Assembly (NCBI GenBank): GCA_905221545.1
Contig: CAJNDO010000007.1
Span: forward strand, 62,001 to 126,000
Source: a bacterium
GTDB taxonomy: Bacteria; Bacillota; Bacilli; Lactobacillales; Streptococcaceae
Length of the DNA: 64,000 bases
Direction: 5' to 3'
The stretch's first letter is position 1, and each line of letters begins with the position of its first letter. Under the pieces are notes generated by a model. That model was not told where the DNA came from. It saw nothing but the letters and a program-made list of their open reading frames with translations, and searched no databases. Positions 52,653 to 63,655 of this stretch are shown here, piece after piece. Made by a program: the position numbers and the translations under genes.

Positions 52653-53831
52653 CTAGTCTAAAACGCGAGTGCCACCTGCAACTTCAGCGATATAGAAGCT
52701 TGGAGCATATCCAACGACTTCCTCGTAGTGCTTGCCTACAGCTTCCTTAAAGGCCTCAACAGCATCTTTTTGCACCAAGGCAATGGCACAGCCACCAAAT
52801 CCTGCCCCTGTCATACGAGCACCAAGAACACCTTCCTGAGCCCAAGCAGTATGAACGAGGGTATCCAATTCCAAGCCAGTTACTTCATAGTCATGTTCTA
52901 GAGAAACGTGAGAAGCATTCATTAAGAGACCAAATGTTTCCAAATCACCTGCTTGAAGGGCTGCTTGAGCTTTAAGAGTACGTTGGTTTTCAAGCACAGC
53001 ATGACGAGCACGTTTCAAACGATTTTCGTCTTTAATCAGATAGCTATATTGGTCAAAGGCCCACTCGTCCAATTCACCCAAGGTCTGAATATCCAAGGCA
53101 ACTTGCAATTCTTCCACTGCTTTTTCACACTCAGCACGGCGTTCATTGTATTTAGAGTCTGCTAGTTCACGACGTTTGTTGGTGTTCATGATGACAACAA
53201 CATTGTCTTTCAAATCAAGCGGCACCAAGTCATACTCCAAGGTGTTGGTATCAAGGTAAATAGCGCGTTGGTCAGCACCCATACCGATAGCAAACTGATC
53301 CATGATACCAGAGTTGACTCCGATAAAGTTATTTTCTGTTTGTTTTCCGATTTTAACCAAATCCAAACGGTCTAGTTTTAAATCAAAGAGATGCTCTGCC
53401 ACGACCCCTGTCAAGAGTTCCAAGGACGCTGATGAAGACAAGCCAGCACCATTTGGGATATTCCCATAAACATAAAAATCAAAACCTTTGTCAATCACGT
53501 GTCCAGCTTCTTGCAAGAAATGAAGGACACCTTTTGGATAGTTGGTCCAGCTATGCTCCTTTTCAAACTTGAGGCCTGCAAGAGGAACTTCAATGATCCC
53601 CTTGTCCTCAAAGTTAGCTGAGTAGAAACGTAAAACTTGGTCGTCACGCTTGCGAGCTGCACCGTATGTTCCCAAGGAAATAGCAGCTGGAAAAACGTGT
53701 CCACCATTGTAGTCTGTGTGTTCACCAATCAAATTGATACGACCTGGTGAGAAGAAAGTTTTGTCTGCTTCTTGACCAAAAACAGCAAGAAAGTCTTTGT
53801 GAAGTGCTTCAGCAGTAAGATGTTGTGTCAT
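52653..53831 (-). CDS. galK: Galactokinase
   Basis: GalK phosphorylates galactose at C1. The 392 residues have the sugar-binding [21 protein letters not shown] (in parts, about 27-47), the ATP-binding [18 protein letters not shown] (about 124-141) and the third motif [14 protein letters not shown] (about 341-354), as in GHMP kinases. AAAGGAG lies 7 bases before the ATG. It is first in galK-HAD-galT and divergent from galR. Confidence 0.97.
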   Translation of the reverse strand: MTQHLTAEALHKDFLAVFGQEADKTFFSPGRINLIGEHTDYNGGHVFPAAISLGTYGAARKRDDQVLRFYSANFEDKGIIEVPLAGLKFEKEHSWTNYPKGVLHFLQEAGHVIDKGFDFYVYGNIPNGAGLSSSASLELLTGVVAEHLFDLKLDRLDLVKIGKQTENNFIGVNSGIMDQFAIGMGADQRAIYLDTNTLEYDLVPLDLKDNVVVIMNTNKRRELADSKYNERRAECEKAVEELQVALDIQTLGELDEWAFDQYSYLIKDENRLKRARHAVLENQRTLKAQAALQAGDLETFGLLMNASHVSLEHDYEVTGLELDTLVHTAWAQEGVLGARMTGAGFGGCAIALVQKDAVEAFKEAVGKHYEEVVGYAPSFYIAEVAGGTRVLD

Positions 53832-53920
53832 ATGAATTCTCCTTTGACTGTCCGTTAAATCATCTTAACGTGTAATCGTTTTCTTCTATTGTATCCAAGG
53901 CATTTGCCAAGGTCAATCCT

Positions 53921-55000
<1,080 letters not shown>

Positions 55001-55010
55001 AAGGAGACTG

Positions 55011-55085
55011 GTCAAAAAGTCTTTAAAATCAAAAAACGCATAATATCAGGTGTTGAAAAGCCTTGATACTATGCGTTTTATTATG
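55011..55085. repeat. Dispersed hairpin repeat, copy 2
   Basis: AAAACGCATAATATCA and TGATACTATGCGTTTT (55033-55079) form a long hairpin with one mismatch. The stretch is related to that at 47711-47790. It directly follows galR and may act as its terminator. The 120 bases after it (to the pnuC remnant) hold nothing I recognise. Confidence 0.6.
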
Positions 55086-55213
55086 GGAAAATTTACTTCA
55101 TTTTTTCCTGAAATTGAGCTTTTGCCCAGCCTTTTCCATCATATCAAATCCTTGATTATCAACTCTATCTGTTTTAACCGAAAACTCAAAACAGCACTTT
55201 CAAACATCTTTTC

Positions 55214-55741
55214 CTAGTTAGGTAAATCCGTATTCTGCTTAGCTGCCTTGCTCCACTGGTACCAACCAACTAAACTATTAATCAGGTAAATCAGATATTT
55301 TCCTTGGATTTGTAGGCTTTCTCCCCACCAGAGGTAGATTGAAAAGACATTGGTAGCTGCCCAGAATATCCACTGTTCACGGTAAACAGCTGTCATGAGG
55401 ATTTGCCCTACCCCATTGGTCGCATCGGTTATTGAATCACGATAGGGACGATTGGCACCGATAGACTGATAAATAAATCCAAAGGCCAATCACCAGAGAA
55501 CACTATTGGAAAGATACTTTGTCCAACCCTTGCCGTCTAGTTTACGTGCGACAAACTCTTGTTGTTCTTTCTTAAACTGGGCTTGATAAATCCAAACCAA
55601 GAGACCAATTGGCTGCATGACCGTGAAGTAAAGGGTCGTCAATACCTCACCATAAAAACCTTTCTGTAAGGCCAATATAAGGTAGATAACAGAGTTAATC
55701 AAACCAAATAGGTAGTTACTAGCACGACCTTCAGCTTCTCA
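55214..55741 (-). pseudogene. pnuC: Decayed nicotinamide riboside transporter PnuC
   Basis: Two consecutive minus-strand frames make one PnuC-like protein. The upstream part runs from EGRASNYLFGLINSVIYLIL to SNSVLW, then a TGA at 55490-55492 interrupts. The same frame continues as LAFGFIYQSIGANRPYRDSI with DATNGVGQILMTAVYREQWIFW (in parts) to the end. Changing TGA to TGG would restore VLWWLAFG. The N-terminal third is missing: the reading frame meets a stop near 55742, where sequence leading to the transposase-like gene begins. So the gene is truncated and carries a nonsense codon. Confidence 0.85.
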
Positions 55742-55774
55742 AAGAGCAGAAAAAAGGTTAGTAAGGCTTGAGAG

Positions 55775-56470
55775 ATGAATCATTTTAAAGGCAAACAATT
55801 CCAACAAGACGTCATCATTGTCGCTGTTGGTTATTACCTATGTTACAATCTGAGCTATCGTGAAGTTCAGGAATTGCTTTATGACCGTGGAATAAATGTT
55901 TGTCACACTACGATTTATCGGTGGGTTCAAGAATACAGTAAAATCCTCTATCATCTCTGGAAAAAGAAAAATAAACAGTCCTTCTATTCGTGGAAAATGG
56001 ATGAAACCTATATCAAAATTAAGGGGCGTTGGCATTATCTCTATCGAGCGATTGATGCGGACGGTTTAACATTGGATATCTGGTTACGAAAGAAACGTCG
56101 AGCAGACGATAACAGCTATAAGTTAGAAGATACCGCCTATCAAGAAGATAAAGCACGCAAAGCAGAAATCGAAGATAAGCTAGCTATTGAAGCAATGAAA
56201 AGCAAGTACACCACGCTATTGCTAGAAAATATGTTGCTAAGTCCGTTTGAAATGCAAGATACAAAAATCATGGCAGGATTGCAAGTCCATGTTTACCCCC
56301 TCTATGACGAACTGAAAGAATTAAGAGGGCTAAATAGTGTTAAAGACCACTTGTCTTATGTTGCCAGCAGACGTGAAGAATATTCTAAGCATAATATCGC
56401 ACGCTACCTCAAAAAAGCCATTGAACAATATCTACCAACGGTTAAAAGGCAGGACTTAAACCATGAGTGA
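55775..56470 (+). pseudogene. In-frame chimera: IS6-family transposase N-terminus + plasmid RepB C-terminus
   Basis: Residues 1-108 match an IS6-type (IS1216/ISS1-like) transposase: an N-terminal HTH (LSYREVQELLYDRGINVCHT) and the start of the DDE domain with WKMDETYIKIKG and YRAIDADG, ending LDIWLRKKR. The third catalytic residue (Glu) and the right end are missing. From residue 109 (RADDNSYKLEDTAYQEDK) to the end (KAIEQYLPTVKRQDLNHE) the sequence is the C-terminus of a lactococcal-type theta plasmid RepB. The frame is open across the join, perhaps through shared bases coding RKKR. Neither parent function can be complete. Confidence 0.82.
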
Positions 56471-56908
56471 AGACTTAAAAACGATCAAAGAGCTGGCGGA
56501 TGAGTTGAGTGTTACAAAACAAAATATTCAATATCACTACCAAAGGTTACCAAAAGAATTACAGCTTAAAAGTTCCAATGGGTCTAATCTAATAAATTCT
56601 AAAGCAGAAAAAATAATTTTAGGTAAAGTAGAAAGTAGTAGCAAATCAAATACCAAAGACCAACAAATAGAAAAACTAACTAATTTGTTAGACCAGCAAC
56701 AACGATTAGCCTTGCAAGATAAAAAGTTGCTAGAAGAATACAAGGCGGAAAATGATAACTTAAAAGCCCTCAAAATGCCCTCACAGGAAACAGAATTCAA
56801 ACACTTAGACAATCTGAAGTGAACGCTCTTAAAGAGAAGTTGGAAAATTTACAGGAACAAATCAAAGATCAAAAAAGGATAGAAGAACAAGAAAAACCAA
56901 TAAAATAG
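56463..56908 (+). pseudogene. Frameshifted RepX-like protein (DUF536)
   Basis: ATG at 56463 overlaps the RepB-like end by 8 bases, the usual repB-repX coupling. The first 110 residues hold an HTH (TIKELADELSVTKQNIQYHYQ) and a coiled coil. The frame then stops at 56820. In another frame the coil continues (TLRQSEVNALKEKLENLQEQ and on) to TAG at 56906, so one base has been gained near 56795. The intact protein would have about 148 residues. DUF536 proteins accompany RepB on lactococcal plasmids. Confidence 0.8.
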
Positions 56909-56916
56909 TGGGGACT

Positions 56917-57078
56917 ATGGCGAAAATAGATGATTCAGTTAAAAAGAAAGTTCCAGAATTGCGATTTAAAGGATTCACGGATGAATGGGAACAGCGTAAG
57001 TTGGGAGACGAAGTTCGAATAGTGATTGGACAGTCTCCTAATTCAGAAAATTATACTGATGATCCTAATGGGCGCTAA
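56917..57078 (+). pseudogene. hsdS: N-terminal fragment of HsdS (type I restriction specificity subunit)
   Basis: ATG at 56917 opens 53 codons: MAKIDDSVKKKVPELRFKGF, then TDEWEQRKLGDEV and a run into IGQSPNSENYTDDPNGR before TAA. The VPELRFKGFTDEWEQRKLG block is the standard start of the first target-recognition region of HsdS. The rest of the about 400-residue protein is absent. On lactococcal plasmids hsdS follows repB and repX, so this is the third piece of the same plasmid fragment. Confidence 0.85.
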
Positions 57079-57220
57079 AAATGCGAAGACCTATGAAGAC
57101 TATTTTGTATTAGTCAAACAAAAAATCCAAAAGAAATGGTATATGATTATGACCATGAAACAAAGTAAAATCAAACCGAGTGATCTGAGGAAGCACCCGA
57201 TGATCATGAAACGTTATTAA
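57068..57220 (+). pseudogene. Unidentified ORF remnant after hsdS fragment
   Basis: A 50-codon frame (ATG 57068; MGAKNAKTYEDYFVLVKQKI, then KKWYMIMTMKQSKIKPSDL, ending RKHPMIMKRY) overlaps the end of the hsdS fragment. It is basic and rich in Met and Lys. There is no ribosome site at the ATG. It may be the tail of a gene that was cut at the plasmid join. I do not recognise it. Confidence 0.3.
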
Positions 57221-57229
57221 ACACAAAAG

Positions 57230-57303
57230 TCACCCATGTGAGTTCTTGACAGAAGCTGAAGTTAATCCTTCAACCTGGAAAACCCGCAGAGGTGACTTTT
57301 TCT
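57230..57303. terminator. Long-stem terminator-like structure at ECF cassette end
   Basis: AAAAGTCACC (from about 57227) and GGTGACTTTTT (to about 57301) pair over a 55-base gap that contains a second stem (TGAAG-TTAATC-CTTCA). T-runs on both strands allow termination of the minus-strand ECF operon and of anything reading from the left. Confidence 0.5.
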
Positions 57304-58102
57304 ATACATCTCGATTTTTCTGGCAATAATCATTAACCGATAAATATGTCTGTGAATCACCCAGCGACTCCGCTATGTCCATAATCCGCGGTGGTAGTAA
57401 TCCCACTCGCTGGACAAGTTCGTGATTGCTGAACAATTCCCGTGGACTGCCGGCGAAGCCAAACTTCCCGTGTTCCATAACATACACCGACTCAAACTCG
57501 GTGGCGACCCAATCCATGTCATGGGTGATGGTCACAACTTGGTGGCCCGAATCAGCCAACTGATGGAAAATTGCGGTCAACTTGCGCCGGCTTTCCCAAT
57601 CAAGCGACATCATCGGCTCATCAAATAAATAAATCGCCGGATCCACTGCCAAAACTGTGGCAACGCTCAACAGCTTGCGTTCCGACAATGACAGGTCATA
57701 TGGACTTTCAGCTGTTTTATCATCCAAGCCAACTCTTTTTAGAGCCGCTAAAGCCCGCCTCGTAATCGTGTCGTGGTCATCCATGACCTGCGCGACACTC
57801 CACTCCACCTCTCGTTGAACGGTCGGGTTGAAAAGCTGATCGTCAGGATTCTGAAAAGTAATCCCAACCTTCAGTAACTTTTCGACTGGTTTAAGATCAT
57901 TAAAATTTTCTCCATCGATCTTAATCACACCGGTTTGTGGTGTCAGCAAACCCGTCAACAATTTGAAGAGCGTTGATTTGCCGGCACCATTTTGGCCGAC
58001 AATCGCCACCATCGGATCGGCGAAGTGTTTGTCTTCAACATCCAAGCTAAAGGACCGTTCCGGATAAGTGAACGTCAGGTGGCTCAGTTCAATTGTGGAC
58101 AT
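57302..58102 (-). CDS. ECF transporter ATPase, catalytic-site subunit
   Basis: A 266-residue energy-coupling ATPase. Walker A is GQNGAGKST (about 36-44), the Q-loop FQNPDDQ, Walker B AIYLFDEPMMSLD with catalytic Glu, and H-loop TITHDMDW. The signature is unusual: LSLSERKLLS instead of LSGGQ. It overlaps the second ATPase by 14 bases and is the last gene of the S-T-A-A operon. The visibly higher G+C than flanking genes suggests transfer from a lactobacillus-like donor. With the partner's intact signature it would form the one working ATP site. Confidence 0.9.
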   Translation of the reverse strand: MSTIELSHLTFTYPERSFSLDVEDKHFADPMVAIVGQNGAGKSTLFKLLTGLLTPQTGVIKIDGENFNDLKPVEKLLKVGITFQNPDDQLFNPTVQREVEWSVAQVMDDHDTITRRALAALKRVGLDDKTAESPYDLSLSERKLLSVATVLAVDPAIYLFDEPMMSLDWESRRKLTAIFHQLADSGHQVVTITHDMDWVATEFESVYVMEHGKFGFAGSPRELFSNHELVQRVGLLPPRIMDIAESLGDSQTYLSVNDYCQKNRDV

Positions 58103-58934
58103 AACTAACCTCCTTCAGATCAGCGTAATTCACCGGATACCGGCCATCAGCCAAGTGCCAATCCATTTTTTGAGCAAGTTGCTGGATTGTCGGGGCTGGA
58201 ATCTGCCAGTCAGCTGCCAAATGATTAAACACCTCACCCGGCCTGCCCTGGGCTACCATTTGGCCCTCGTGCAGCACCCAAACAACGTCGGCGACTTCGC
58301 ACAAATCGTCAATTTCACTGGTGACAATGAAGACAGTCGTCTCTTTGACTTGGGCCAGCCATTGGAAAAATTGCCGGCGGCCAAGGGGATCCATCTCACT
58401 GGTCGGATCATCCATAATCAAAACAGCCGGATTAGCCACAATCGCCGTGGCAATTGCCAACCGCTGGATCTGACCACCGGAAAGGCTCTCGGGACGCAAA
58501 TTCAGCTGTTCAATCAGCCCCATTTGCGTGGCAACTTCTTCAACCCGTTTTTGAATCAGTCCTTCAGCCATTCCCTGATTAATCAAGTCAAAGGCGATTT
58601 CATCGGCAACCGTGTCTGCCAACCCGCTTAGTTGGCCAGCTGGATTTTGCAGTACAACTCCATTCATGGCATTATAAACGGGCCAATTGTCAGACACTCG
58701 CTGGCCAAACATGTGCCAATCGCCCTCAATCTCAGCAGACACAATTTTGGGAATGACCCCTGCCAGCACACGGCACAAAGTCGATTTGCCGGAGTGGCTA
58801 TTCCCGATAATCCCAACCACCTGGCCGGTATGAACCTCCGCGTTAATCTGACGCAGTTGTGGTTGCTCAGTACCCGGATAACGGGTGGTCAAATTTTCAA
58901 TTACAATCCGTTTATCTTCGTCCATATCTTCCAC
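58089..58934 (-). CDS. ECF transporter ATPase, degenerate-site subunit
   Basis: A 281-residue energy-coupling ATPase with Walker A GNSHSGKST (about 42-50), Q-loop LQNPAGQ and a perfect signature LSGGQIQRLA. However, Walker B reads VLIMDDPTSEMD (catalytic Glu replaced by Asp) and the H-loop reads IVTSEIDD (His replaced by Ser). So its own ATP site should be weak while its signature serves the partner. A second Met (58925) could be the true start. It overlaps the T gene by 34 bases. Confidence 0.9.
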   Translation of the reverse strand: MEDMDEDKRIVIENLTTRYPGTEQPQLRQINAEVHTGQVVGIIGNSHSGKSTLCRVLAGVIPKIVSAEIEGDWHMFGQRVSDNWPVYNAMNGVVLQNPAGQLSGLADTVADEIAFDLINQGMAEGLIQKRVEEVATQMGLIEQLNLRPESLSGGQIQRLAIATAIVANPAVLIMDDPTSEMDPLGRRQFFQWLAQVKETTVFIVTSEIDDLCEVADVVWVLHEGQMVAQGRPGEVFNHLAADWQIPAPTIQQLAQKMDWHLADGRYPVNYADLKEVSYVHN

Positions 58935-59695
58935 CCAATCAATAAAATTGCCAATCCAGTCAGACCAATGTGCAGCGTCCGCGACAGGCGATACACGCGC
59001 TGGGAGGTTCTGACAGTCCGGTTGAGATTATCAAAACCTCTCAGTTGGAGAGAAATCGACCGCGTCATCGATTGATCCAAGGTCTTAATCACCAATGGAA
59101 TTAGAACCGGCAGGACTGACTTTAATTTCTGAATCAACGTTTTTTGCGGATTGGTTCCGCGAACTTTTTGTGCCTGCTGGATTTTCCGCATATTGCGCAT
59201 CATTTCCGGCAAAATATAACACACCGACATCAGAACGTAGACGGTTTTATAAGACAATCCGGACAGTTCCAAATAGGCCGCGTTTTCTGAAATACTCGTG
59301 GTCACCATAAAAAAGCCACTGGTCAAAATAATCACCAATACTCGACAACCCAGAGTGGTGGCGTAAATCAGGCCTTCTTTGTAGAACGACACCCCAAGCA
59401 CAGAAAACAGCACAGTTTGATTCCGACTGTAAAATAACCCTTGGATGATCAGCATGGTGCAAATCAGAAACAGGCTGAATCCCAGCGCCTTAAAGGTGGT
59501 AGAACTCAATTTGGAAAATAACAATAGCAGTGTTGCGACAAGAATTAATCCGGCCTGAAGCAATAAATTCATACTGGCAAAGCTCAACAACGTCATGTCC
59601 AAGATGAACAAGAGCTTAGTAATCGGATCGATCACCTGGTACCACTTGAGCTTGACCCGTGGCGCTCCAGAAATCAATGTTTTATCAGTCATCAT
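58901..59695 (-). CDS. ECF transporter transmembrane (T) subunit
   Basis: A 264-residue EcfT: about five membrane spans (for example 28-62, 70-90, 105-130 and 232-252). The two coupling motifs with A-R-G consensus are seen as KVRGTN (about 177) and LQLRGF (about 218), which dock into the ATPases. The start overlaps the S-subunit stop by 4 bases. As part of a dedicated four-gene operon, it may form a group I ECF system (own S) rather than the shared module found in streptococcal cores. Confidence 0.88.
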   Translation of the reverse strand: MMTDKTLISGAPRVKLKWYQVIDPITKLLFILDMTLLSFASMNLLLQAGLILVATLLLLFSKLSSTTFKALGFSLFLICTMLIIQGLFYSRNQTVLFSVLGVSFYKEGLIYATTLGCRVLVIILTSGFFMVTTSISENAAYLELSGLSYKTVYVLMSVCYILPEMMRNMRKIQQAQKVRGTNPQKTLIQKLKSVLPVLIPLVIKTLDQSMTRSISLQLRGFDNLNRTVRTSQRVYRLSRTLHIGLTGLAILLIGWKIWTKINGL

Positions 59696-60294
59696 TTATC
59701 ATCGCTAAAGAAGTGCACCATCCGCTTCGGCAGCTGACGATAGATGAAGAATGCCAGGTAGGCCACGCAGACTTTATCCAAAATATCCAAGACAAACTCA
59801 TCGGTAAATGAGGCCAGCCACACTGGTGCATGATTGGCGACCATTACCGCAAACAATGAGTCACCCCAAGCGATACCGGTCTGACCACCCCAAAAGATGA
59901 CGTTGAGTGGTGTTGAAATGACAGCTGAAACGATGGCAATAATAATAGCAGAAACAAATACTCGTCGCGCTGACGAGAACCACCCATTGGCGTGCAAAAC
60001 TCCGACAGCAATCCCAATTCCGATGCTGGTAATCGCATACACGGTTGAAATTGGCGATAAGGTCAGCCCATAGATCACGTTGTTGATGAAACCACTAATG
60101 GCACCGGCAACCGGCCCAGCCAACATGCTGGTAAGAAAGGTTCCCAAAGACCCCAGCCAAACGGGCAACTTTAACCCCTCCGCCAAGGCTTTGGCAACAT
60201 AGTTAATCCCCACGGCAGCGGGAATCAAAGTCATGGTGGCAGCACTTAACTTAAATTTCCACATACTGGTACGATGAATCTGTTCTGTTTTCAT
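59692..60294 (-). CDS. ECF transporter substrate-binding (S) subunit, specificity unknown
   Basis: A 200-residue membrane protein with five to six spans (about 15-35, 42-66, 76-100, 108-128 and 165-185). The N-terminal LSAATMTLIPAAVGINYVAK and LAGPVAGAISGFINNVIYG are the S-subunit pattern: first helix with Ala residues for docking on T, then the glycine-rich loop before helix 3. I cannot name the vitamin or ion from the sequence; it is not a clear match to RibU, ThiT or BioY. AAAGGAG precedes the ATG. It is first in the operon. Confidence 0.82.
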   Translation of the reverse strand: MKTEQIHRTSMWKFKLSAATMTLIPAAVGINYVAKALAEGLKLPVWLGSLGTFLTSMLAGPVAGAISGFINNVIYGLTLSPISTVYAITSIGIGIAVGVLHANGWFSSARRVFVSAIIIAIVSAVISTPLNVIFWGGQTGIAWGDSLFAVMVANHAPVWLASFTDEFVLDILDKVCVAYLAFFIYRQLPKRMVHFFSDDK

Positions 60295-60473
60295 AATCTT
60301 CTCCTTTTGTTTTTAAAGAGCCGTGTCTGGATAGACTTTCGGACGCAACGCTCTATTATATATCTACTGAACTGTCTATACACATGATTTCCAACCTTAG
60401 TCGACATGAGCTGGAAATCTTTATTTGTTAAGTAGTTCACAACACATTATACACCTATTTTGTGAATAGTCAA
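60295..60473 (-). promoter_or_regulatory. ECF operon promoter, operator-like repeat and structured leader
   Basis: On the minus strand TTGACT (60473-60468), 16 bases, TATAAT (60451-60446) form a strong promoter. TTCACAA / TTGTGAA (60436-60442, 60460-60466) flank the -10 and could bind a repressor. The 145-base leader contains a hairpin GATTTCCA / TGGAAATC (60387-60420) and a second one GAGCG...GCTC (60317-60353). It does not match the TPP, FMN, cobalamin, THF or preQ1 aptamers I know, but could be regulatory. Confidence 0.55.
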
Positions 60474-60554
60474 GTGTATTTACAGTAAAATTTTAGAAAA
60501 TCCTAAAAATTTCCTCTTATTTTCCATTTTGAAAGACATTCAGTAACTCTAATA

Positions 60555-60586
60555 TCAAAAAAGCCCAGACGACATTGTCTGAGCAT
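60555..60586 (-). terminator. Terminator of the osmoprotectant transporter operon
   Basis: On the minus strand GCTCAGAC and GTCTGGGC pair (one G-U) around AATGTC, followed by TTTTTTG. It is 46 bases after the end of the permease gene. Confidence 0.85.
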
Positions 60587-60631
60587 TCTTTTCTATAGTC
60601 GTTTAAGCAAGTTGAGTTTGACATTTTCAAA

Positions 60632-62873
<2,242 letters not shown>

Positions 62874-62887
62874 TCTTTGTCCTCATT

Positions 62888-63652
62888 TTAAAACTTCCCT
62901 CGGTTGGTCAAGTCTTCTACCTTAGGCATAACTTCCTTATTGTCCCAATGCTCCACAATTTTCCCATTTTCTAGACGGAAAATATCGTACTGGGCATAGG
63001 CAAGACCATCAATCTGAGTCTGGCCATAGCTAACCGCATAATTTCCTTGTCCCAAAAGCTGGAAAACAAAGTCGAAAGTGACTCCATGTTCAGCCACGTA
63101 GTTTTTATAAGTAGCACTTCCTTGTCCAATCTCATGATTATGCTGAATCAAATCATCTGCCACATAATCACTCCACTGCTCCAGTTCCCCATTTTGAAAA
63201 ATTTCTGTCAAGAAACGGCGAACAAACTTTTTATTTTCTGCTGTCTTATCCAAATCCGTGATTTCAAAATCTCCAAAGATCTGGTCTAACTGCTCATTTT
63301 CAGGTGTGCGATAGTAGTCAATAACATCCCAATGCTCCACGATACGTCCATTCTCATCCGCGCGGAAAGTATCCGTTGTCACCCATTGAGCTTCCCCACC
63401 ATTCAGATATTGATGAACATGAACAAAGACCAGATTGCCATCCTCAATAGTGCGGACAATCTTCATCTGACGCTCTGGATGGCGCTCGAAGAAATTTGCA
63501 AAGAAGACTGCAAATCCTTCTTTACCATCAGGCACACCTGTCGAATGTTGGATATAAGTATCCCCTACAGACTGGGCTTGAGCCTCAGCAACTCGTCCAT
63601 CTTGAATGGCATGAATGTATAGGTTATGAGCATTTTTCACTTGTTTTGACAT
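62888..63652 (-). CDS. Tandem SnoaL / NTF2-like protein
   Basis: A 254-residue protein that contains two NTF2-like (SnoaL) folds. The first spans residues 1-118 with YIQHSTGVPDGKEGFAVFF and VEHWDVIDYYR. The second spans 131-254 with LIQHNHEIGQGSATYKNYV and VEHWDNKEVMP. The repeated IQH...VEHWD pattern shows internal duplication. The fold occurs in cyclases, isomerases and dehydratases; the conserved His/Asp suggest an active site. It lies between a MarR regulator (3 bases) and the osmoprotectant ATPase, so it may be regulated by that MarR. Confidence 0.82.
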   Translation of the reverse strand: MSKQVKNAHNLYIHAIQDGRVAEAQAQSVGDTYIQHSTGVPDGKEGFAVFFANFFERHPERQMKIVRTIEDGNLVFVHVHQYLNGGEAQWVTTDTFRADENGRIVEHWDVIDYYRTPENEQLDQIFGDFEITDLDKTAENKKFVRRFLTEIFQNGELEQWSDYVADDLIQHNHEIGQGSATYKNYVAEHGVTFDFVFQLLGQGNYAVSYGQTQIDGLAYAQYDIFRLENGKIVEHWDNKEVMPKVEDLTNRGKF

Positions 63653-63655
63653 GAT

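Noticed and set aside
55490..55492. TGA in pnuC read as recoding (selenocysteine or Trp)
   Set aside because: No recoding element is known in these bacteria and the gene is also truncated at its start, so a nonsense mutation is simpler.
55741..56470. Intact IS6-family insertion sequence
   Set aside because: No terminal inverted repeat was found before the start, the third catalytic residue is missing and the right end is replaced by repB.
57302..60294. Cobalt or nickel importer (CbiMNQO) assignment
   Set aside because: The S-subunit lacks the N-terminal metal-binding His of CbiM/NikM and no CbiN-like protein is encoded.
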